From assembly GCA_034928535.1 (NCBI GenBank), contig JAYFOV010000022.1:124001-188000 (forward strand): a stretch of 64,000 bases of DNA, written 5' to 3'. The DNA comes from CAXXOK01 sp001604115 (lineage in GTDB: Bacteria > Bacillota > Clostridia > Christensenellales > Aristaeellaceae). The position numbers and the translations under genes were made by a program. This document shows positions 60,183 to 64,000 of the stretch, in pieces (position 1 is the first letter of the stretch; the number at the start of each line of letters is the position of its first letter). Under the pieces are notes generated by a model, which worked only from the letters and a program-made list of their open reading frames with translations, was not told the DNA's origin and did no database searches.

Positions 60183-61043
60183 TCAGGCACCCTCCCGAAG
60201 ATCGCGAAACCCTTCCCCCAGAACCTCGTGCGCATCGGTAATAAACACAAAGGCACGTTCATCCTCCATACGCACAATGGATTTAAGCCGAGCCACCTCC
60301 TGCGCGGAAACGATGCACAGCAGCAGCGGGCGATCATCCCCGCGGAATCCGCCCTTGGCGTTGATGATCGTCAAACCCCGCCCAAGTTCATTCATCAGTT
60401 TATCCTTGACTTTTTCGGTCTGCGCCGTAATGATATAGCAGGCCTTTTGCCGGTCGAAACCCTCCACCACAGCATCGATGACCCGGGATCCAATATAAAT
60501 GCTGATGAAAGCATACAATGCCGACTCCGCCGTGATAAAGAAGCCTGCCGCCAGTACGACGCAAAAATCAATAAAAAACAGAAATGCGCCCACTGAAATA
60601 TGCGGAAAGCGCGAATGCACCATGCGGGCGATCATATCACTGCCACCCGTGGTGGCGCTGCCGCGCAAAATCAGCCCCAGGCCAACGCCCATCAAGGCTC
60701 CGCCAAAGAGGGAACCCAGCAGCATATCATGCGTGAGCATCGGCAGCGGCATCCAGTCAATCAACAGGGAAAACACAATGGTGGCCACCAGCGAGCGGAA
60801 AGCAAACACTCGACCCATGGACTGGTAGCCGATGATAAACAGCGGCACGTTCATCACAAGGCTTGTGGTGCCGACCGGCCATTGAAACAGCGAGTTGAGC
60901 ACCGTGGCCACACCGGTGACACCCCCCGGCGCAATGGCGTTGGGTACCAGAAACATGGGGTATGCGGCCGCACCCAAAACACAGCCCAGCAGGATCTGTA
61001 CATAGGCAAGCACGCGTTCGTGGCGCAGGTTCAAACGGCTCAT
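60183..61043 (-). CDS. YitT family membrane protein (DUF161 plus DUF2179)
   Basis: A 286-residue protein with five or six helices containing 'PNAIAPGGVTGVATVL' and 'LILRGSATTGGSDMIARMV', the YitT-family motifs, and a C-terminal soluble ferredoxin-like domain ('CYIITAQTEKVKDKLMNELGRGLTIINAKGGFRGDDRPLLLCIV'). Function of the family is not firmly known. Confidence 0.9.
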   Translation of the reverse strand: MSRLNLRHERVLAYVQILLGCVLGAAAYPMFLVPNAIAPGGVTGVATVLNSLFQWPVGTTSLVMNVPLFIIGYQSMGRVFAFRSLVATIVFSLLIDWMPLPMLTHDMLLGSLFGGALMGVGLGLILRGSATTGGSDMIARMVHSRFPHISVGAFLFFIDFCVVLAAGFFITAESALYAFISIYIGSRVIDAVVEGFDRQKACYIITAQTEKVKDKLMNELGRGLTIINAKGGFRGDDRPLLLCIVSAQEVARLKSIVRMEDERAFVFITDAHEVLGEGFRDLREGA

Positions 61044-61103
61044 GATCTAAACTCCTTTGCAGATCGGCACATGCCGTGCATTGCGGCATGATTGCGCATG
61101 GAT

Positions 61104-61136
61104 ATCGGCTTGCCGATGCATGCGCGGCAAGCCGAT
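61104..61136 (+). repeat. Perfect inverted repeat upstream of yitT
   Basis: ATCGGCTTGCCG / CGGCAAGCCGAT with a nine-base loop, followed on the plus strand by GTTTTT. No plus-strand gene precedes it, so it may be a relic terminator or act in the yitT leader. Confidence 0.5.
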
Positions 61137-61263
61137 GTTTTTCGTTTGTATTATAGCATAGACACTTCTCCTGCGAAAGAACCCATCGCAGTAGCGCAGC
61201 AAAGCGCTAGATTGGATTGCCCCAACTGAAGGCTTATGCCTCACCAATAAAAAAGCTTCCATA

Positions 61264-61302
61264 GCAAAAAGGCCACCCGAACATATCGGGTGGCCTTTTT
61301 GC
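61264..61302 (-). terminator. Terminator of the SPFH operon
   Basis: A perfect 17-pair hairpin with A5/T5 in the stem (GCAAAAAGGCCACCCGA / TCGGGTGGCCTTTTTGC) about 20 bases after the SPFH stop codon. Bidirectional in form. Confidence 0.88.
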
Positions 61303-61323
61303 TTTGTATTCCTCACGGCAATT

Positions 61324-62379
61324 TTACACTTTTTGACCGCAGGCAGGGCAGAATTTGGCACCCGGCTGCAGTTCTGCGCCACAGCCCGCGCACTTGGAAG
61401 CCACCGCCTGAGCCGCACCGCACTCGGGGCAGAAGCGGCTACCCTGCGCAATCGGCTTTGCACAGTTAACGCAAGGTACGGTTGCTGTCTGCTGCGCGCC
61501 TGCATTGGCAGGACTGCCGTTGAGGCTCTGGTTAAACATTTGCCCCATGGCCGCACCGGCACCCATGCCCACACCCATCCCGGCAAAACCACCGCCACTG
61601 GGGTTGTTGGCCGCTTCCCGCATGGCTTCTGCTGCCTGGAATTGCGTGTACTTGTTCAAATCGCCCACCACACCCATGGAGGTGCGCTTGTCGATGCTCT
61701 TTTCCACTTCTTCCGGAAGGCTGATGTTTTCGATCACAAAGCTGGTCAAACCCAGACCCAGCGCTTCCAGCTTGGGCGCCAAGGCGCGCAATGCATACTG
61801 GCTGAGCTCTTCATAGTTCGCGGCCAGATCCAGTGCGGGGATCTTGCTTTCGGCAATCGCATCACTCAAGCCGGAAACCAGCGAACGCTTGATTTGCCCT
61901 TCCACATCCTCCACTGTAAAGAGGCTGTTGGTACCAAACACTTCCTTCAGGAAAACTTCCGGGTTTGTCACGCGGAAAGCATAAATGCCAAACGCGCGAA
62001 TACGGATCATGCCAAATTCGGCATCGCGCATCATGACCGGATTGCTTGTGCCCCATTTGCGATCCAGGAACTGCTTGGTGTTGATAAAATACAGATCCGC
62101 CTTGAAAGGCGAGTTAAAGCCAAACTTCCAGGACTTGAGCGCAGTCATGATGGGCATGTTCTGTGTGGTAAGCTCATAGCGGCCAGGCTGATATACATCC
62201 GCCAGCTGCCCTTCGTTCACAAACACCGCAACCTGACTCTCGCGCACAGTCAGCTGAGCGCCCATCATGATTTCTTTGCCATTCATATCATAACGGTGCA
62301 CCATGGTGTTCTGGGAATCGTCTTTCCACTCGATCACATCGATCAATTGGCTGGTCACAATGTTTTTGAAGAAGCCCAT
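61324..62379 (-). CDS. SPFH/Band-7 protein with two C-terminal zinc ribbons (YdjI-like)
   Basis: A 351-residue protein; start 'MGFFKNIVTSQLIDVIEW' follows GAGAGGGG. The SPFH domain spans about 20-240 ('FGIYAFRVTNPEVFLKEVFG', 'LGLGLTSFVIENISLPEEVEKSIDKRTSMGVVGDLNKYTQFQ'), followed by a Gly/Met-rich linker and two zinc ribbons: 'CVNCAKPIAQGSRFCPECG' and 'CAGCGAELQPGAKFCPACG'. It has no signal peptide. Homologues such as B. subtilis YdjI are linked to membrane stress responses. Translated with the receiver-like gene 28 bases upstream. Confidence 0.9.
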   Translation of the reverse strand: MGFFKNIVTSQLIDVIEWKDDSQNTMVHRYDMNGKEIMMGAQLTVRESQVAVFVNEGQLADVYQPGRYELTTQNMPIMTALKSWKFGFNSPFKADLYFINTKQFLDRKWGTSNPVMMRDAEFGMIRIRAFGIYAFRVTNPEVFLKEVFGTNSLFTVEDVEGQIKRSLVSGLSDAIAESKIPALDLAANYEELSQYALRALAPKLEALGLGLTSFVIENISLPEEVEKSIDKRTSMGVVGDLNKYTQFQAAEAMREAANNPSGGGFAGMGVGMGAGAAMGQMFNQSLNGSPANAGAQQTATVPCVNCAKPIAQGSRFCPECGAAQAVASKCAGCGAELQPGAKFCPACGQKV

Positions 62380-62407
62380 TTGCGTACCCCTCTCTACTGT
62401 TGGATGT

Positions 62408-63199
62408 TTATGCATTGCCGGCGAAATCCGTGAGCCCTTCCATGAGTACGATTTCGGATACCGTCATATGCAAACCCAAATAATTGTCGATTTGTTCAAT
62501 GGTTTCGTCAATGTAGCTGCGCACTTTGTCTAAGGAAATAGCATGCTTTGCCTCGTCGCGCTTAGGGGACACCAGAATGCGAATTTCTTCCGGCGTTACC
62601 ACAGCCAAGTGGATGAGGGCCCGATCATGCTCTGTCCCGAAAAAGTTTTGCAGTGCCGTACCCAGGCGCTCGCTGCCGTAGTGCCACCGGCCGGAGATGA
62701 AGGCATCCCCCTCCGGAACGCTGATGCGCGCAAAAACACACGGACGATGCGGGTCGTCTGCACACCGGTACATACGCTGGTGGCTCAACACATACGCTTT
62801 GCTGGGTGCCAGACCGGAGAGGAGCCTTTTCATCCAACGTTCGCGGGCAAGTCTGAAATAATAGCTTTCGTCATAATCATCATTGGAATCATCGGTGTGC
62901 AGCTGATTAAGCAGCAGCTCCACCTCTCGGATGATGTCCAACTGTTGATCCGCATCATGTGCGATTTCAAAAATCGGCATATCGGGTGCGTTATGATCCA
63001 GCCATTGATCCAGCTCCGCGTAGTCCGGCTCATCGTCGATCGCGATCGCGTCTATGTGGTGCTTACGCATGCACTCGATGGCTTCCGCAACCGTCTTGCG
63101 CAGGCGTGGCGCCTTGAAGCCCATGATTTCCCATCCTTGCATGGCGGCAAACATATCCTCGACCTTTTGGTCCCGTGTGACGATCAGAAGCCTGTACAC
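62408..63199 (-). CDS. Receiver-like regulatory protein of unknown output
   Basis: A 263-residue protein starting at GTG (63199), with GGAGGG six bases upstream; an ATG-initiated longer frame is less likely. The first ~115 residues resemble a response-regulator receiver ('VYRLLIVTRDQKVEDMFAAM', then 'HHIDAIAIDDEPDYAELDQWL') though the acidic pocket is not canonical. The rest has no DNA-binding domain I can recognise; it resembles the middle part of YesN-type regulators that have lost their AraC helix-turn-helix. It is probably co-transcribed with the SPFH gene. Confidence 0.6.
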   Translation of the reverse strand: MYRLLIVTRDQKVEDMFAAMQGWEIMGFKAPRLRKTVAEAIECMRKHHIDAIAIDDEPDYAELDQWLDHNAPDMPIFEIAHDADQQLDIIREVELLLNQLHTDDSNDDYDESYYFRLARERWMKRLLSGLAPSKAYVLSHQRMYRCADDPHRPCVFARISVPEGDAFISGRWHYGSERLGTALQNFFGTEHDRALIHLAVVTPEEIRILVSPKRDEAKHAISLDKVRSYIDETIEQIDNYLGLHMTVSEIVLMEGLTDFAGNA

Positions 63200-63596
63200 T
63201 CGCAACCCTCCATGTTCTTCACAATCGTCCCTATTATACCCAATTGACAAATAAATTTCAACGATTTTGGGAATTTGTGTCGAAAGGGGCAAGAACTAGG
63301 GACGTTTGCCAAACAGGATCAGCCGGTGCGCCATGCTTTCGCTTGGATGCCGAAACCCTTTACATAGGATGGTTTTCATGCAGCGTTTCTGCCTGCGCAC
63401 CCCGGAAGCGCGCCAGCAGCCAACCCAGCGTGAAATACCATGCCCGAAGTATAATCCATATCACGCCTTTGTGTGCCAGTTGCTGCCCGAAACCTTCGCT
63501 GGCGTGTCTGAAAGCATCCTGCCGGGTGCGCAGGGCTGATTCATCCGGCCTGCGGATCGGCCGCGGGCAGCGCCGGAGCGTTACCCTTTCCAACGC
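63200..63596. other. Interval without a confident gene
   Basis: A 77-codon minus-strand frame at 63360-63593 (TTG start, 'GVIWIILRAWYFTLGWLLARF') contains one hydrophobic stretch but no ribosome binding site, and overlaps the terminator of the next gene. Nothing else is visible. Confidence 0.4.
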
Positions 63597-63620
63597 AAAA
63601 AAGGATAGCCTGCGCTACCC
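63597..63620 (-). terminator. Terminator of the GGDEF gene
   Basis: On the minus strand GGGTAGC-GCAG-GCTATCC (one G-T pair) followed by TTTTTT, about 95 bases after the stop codon. Confidence 0.8.
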
Positions 63621-63712
63621 TATACCCCTTCACTTTTCTGTGACCATTCAGGATCAGTTTCCGCTTTGCCGCCAAAGCAAACGCGCACAATGCGCGGAAA
63701 GTCGCCCCCTGC

Positions 63713-64000
63713 TCAGGGTGCAATGCGATAACCGTTTTTCCCGTCGCGCTTGATTTGATACAGCTGTTGGTCGGCTTTGGCAAAAAGCTCATCATACCCC
63801 ACGCCATGACAGGGACAGATGGCTATGCCAATGCTGCATGTGAGGGATAGCCCTGTATGTTTGAACAGATGCTCCCGCACCATTTCGCACACCAATGCCG
63901 CCCTGCGGCGAATCAGTTTCCGATCCCCCGTGTTTTTCATCAGTGCCACAAACTCATCCCCGCCCACACGGCCCACGATATCCCCCGCGCGAAACTGGTG
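63713..64000 (-). CDS. GGDEF-domain diguanylate cyclase, C-terminal fragment
   Basis: The frame is open through the right edge ('FRAGDIVGRVGGDEFVALM'), so only about 95 C-terminal residues are in the window. The GGDEF motif is intact, followed by 'SLTCSIGIAICPCHGVGYDELFAKADQQLYQIKRDGKNGY', the usual cyclase ending. The sensory part lies outside. Confidence 0.9.
   Translation of the reverse strand, partial: HQFRAGDIVGRVGGDEFVALMKNTGDRKLIRRRAALVCEMVREHLFKHTGLSLTCSIGIAICPCHGVGYDELFAKADQQLYQIKRDGKNGYRIAP

Noticed and set aside
63360..63593. A 77-codon minus-strand frame with a hydrophobic stretch
   Set aside because: It starts within the terminator of the GGDEF gene and has no ribosome binding site.
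1..64000. CRISPR arrays, cas genes, prophage, transposases or toxin-antitoxin pairs
   Set aside because: No regularly spaced repeats, no Cas, phage structural, transposase or classical toxin-antitoxin proteins are visible. The perfect hairpins at 50.9, 59.9 and 61.3 kb are terminators.

Overview
The window looks like a chromosomal segment of a low-to-moderate GC Firmicute of the class Clostridia. The evidence is the rpmH-rnpA-yidD-yidC-jag block, a Rex redox regulator with its own operator, extended -10 sigma-A promoters, strong AGGAGG-type ribosome binding sites and several sugar or organic-acid ABC importers. Many secreted proteins carry the 'MKKLLSLVLCLAL...AE' type of signal peptide seen in Christensenellales-like gut Clostridia. 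That placement is inference from gene content, not from a marker tree.

Layout. 0-0.5 kb: tail of a LysR regulator and a TusA-like sulfur carrier. 0.6-5.1 kb: one tight operon of a family-2 glycosyltransferase, an ATP-grasp ligase and an SsuABC/TauABC-type importer, convergent with a PMT-like membrane glycosyltransferase (to 6.6 kb). 6.8-8.6 kb: two exported tandem-rhodanese proteins. 8.8-13.4 kb: pyridine nucleotide-disulfide oxidoreductase, GNAT acetyltransferase, GyrI-like and VOC proteins, WYL regulator. 13.4-14.8 kb: an AT-rich patch with a frameshifted drug/metabolite transporter, bounded by a 28-bp direct repeat that copies the 3' end of the neighbouring RlmD/RumA-type methyltransferase gene. 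16-18.5 kb: VanW protein and rex. 18.7-21.5 kb: jag, yidC, yidD, rnpA, rpmH behind a near-consensus promoter. No dnaA or origin is visible.

21.8-29.2 kb: a seven-gene sugar operon (TIM-barrel isomerase, RbsB/AlsB-like binding protein, RbsA and RbsC homologues, PfkB kinase, DeoR regulator, AlsK-like ROK kinase). 29.7-34.6 kb: XRE/S24 regulator, a Leu-Gly-Gly tRNA operon, dinB, a C39-like peptidase.

34.7-50.2 kb is the most interesting part. An eleven-gene operon (LivKHMGF-type importer, IlvD/Edd dehydratase, LacI regulator, Old Yellow Enzyme homologue, zinc alcohol dehydrogenase, short-chain dehydrogenase, fumarate-reductase-like flavoprotein) is followed upstream by a sugar-isomerase-like gene, a KDPG-aldolase-like gene lacking the Schiff-base lysine, and a cupin. 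A shared palindrome close to TTGCAATCGATTGCAA sits at the promoters of all three transcription units, once exactly between -35 and -10. This is best read as a LacI-controlled regulon for uptake and breakdown of an unidentified carboxylated or polyhydroxy compound.

50.3-64 kb: a small leader-controlled gene, two c-di-GMP enzymes plus a third running off the right edge, a cluster of SRPBCC and VOC proteins, an OppA-like binding protein, YdeI-like protein, tRNA-Trp, YitT, and an SPFH/zinc-ribbon protein paired with a receiver-like protein.
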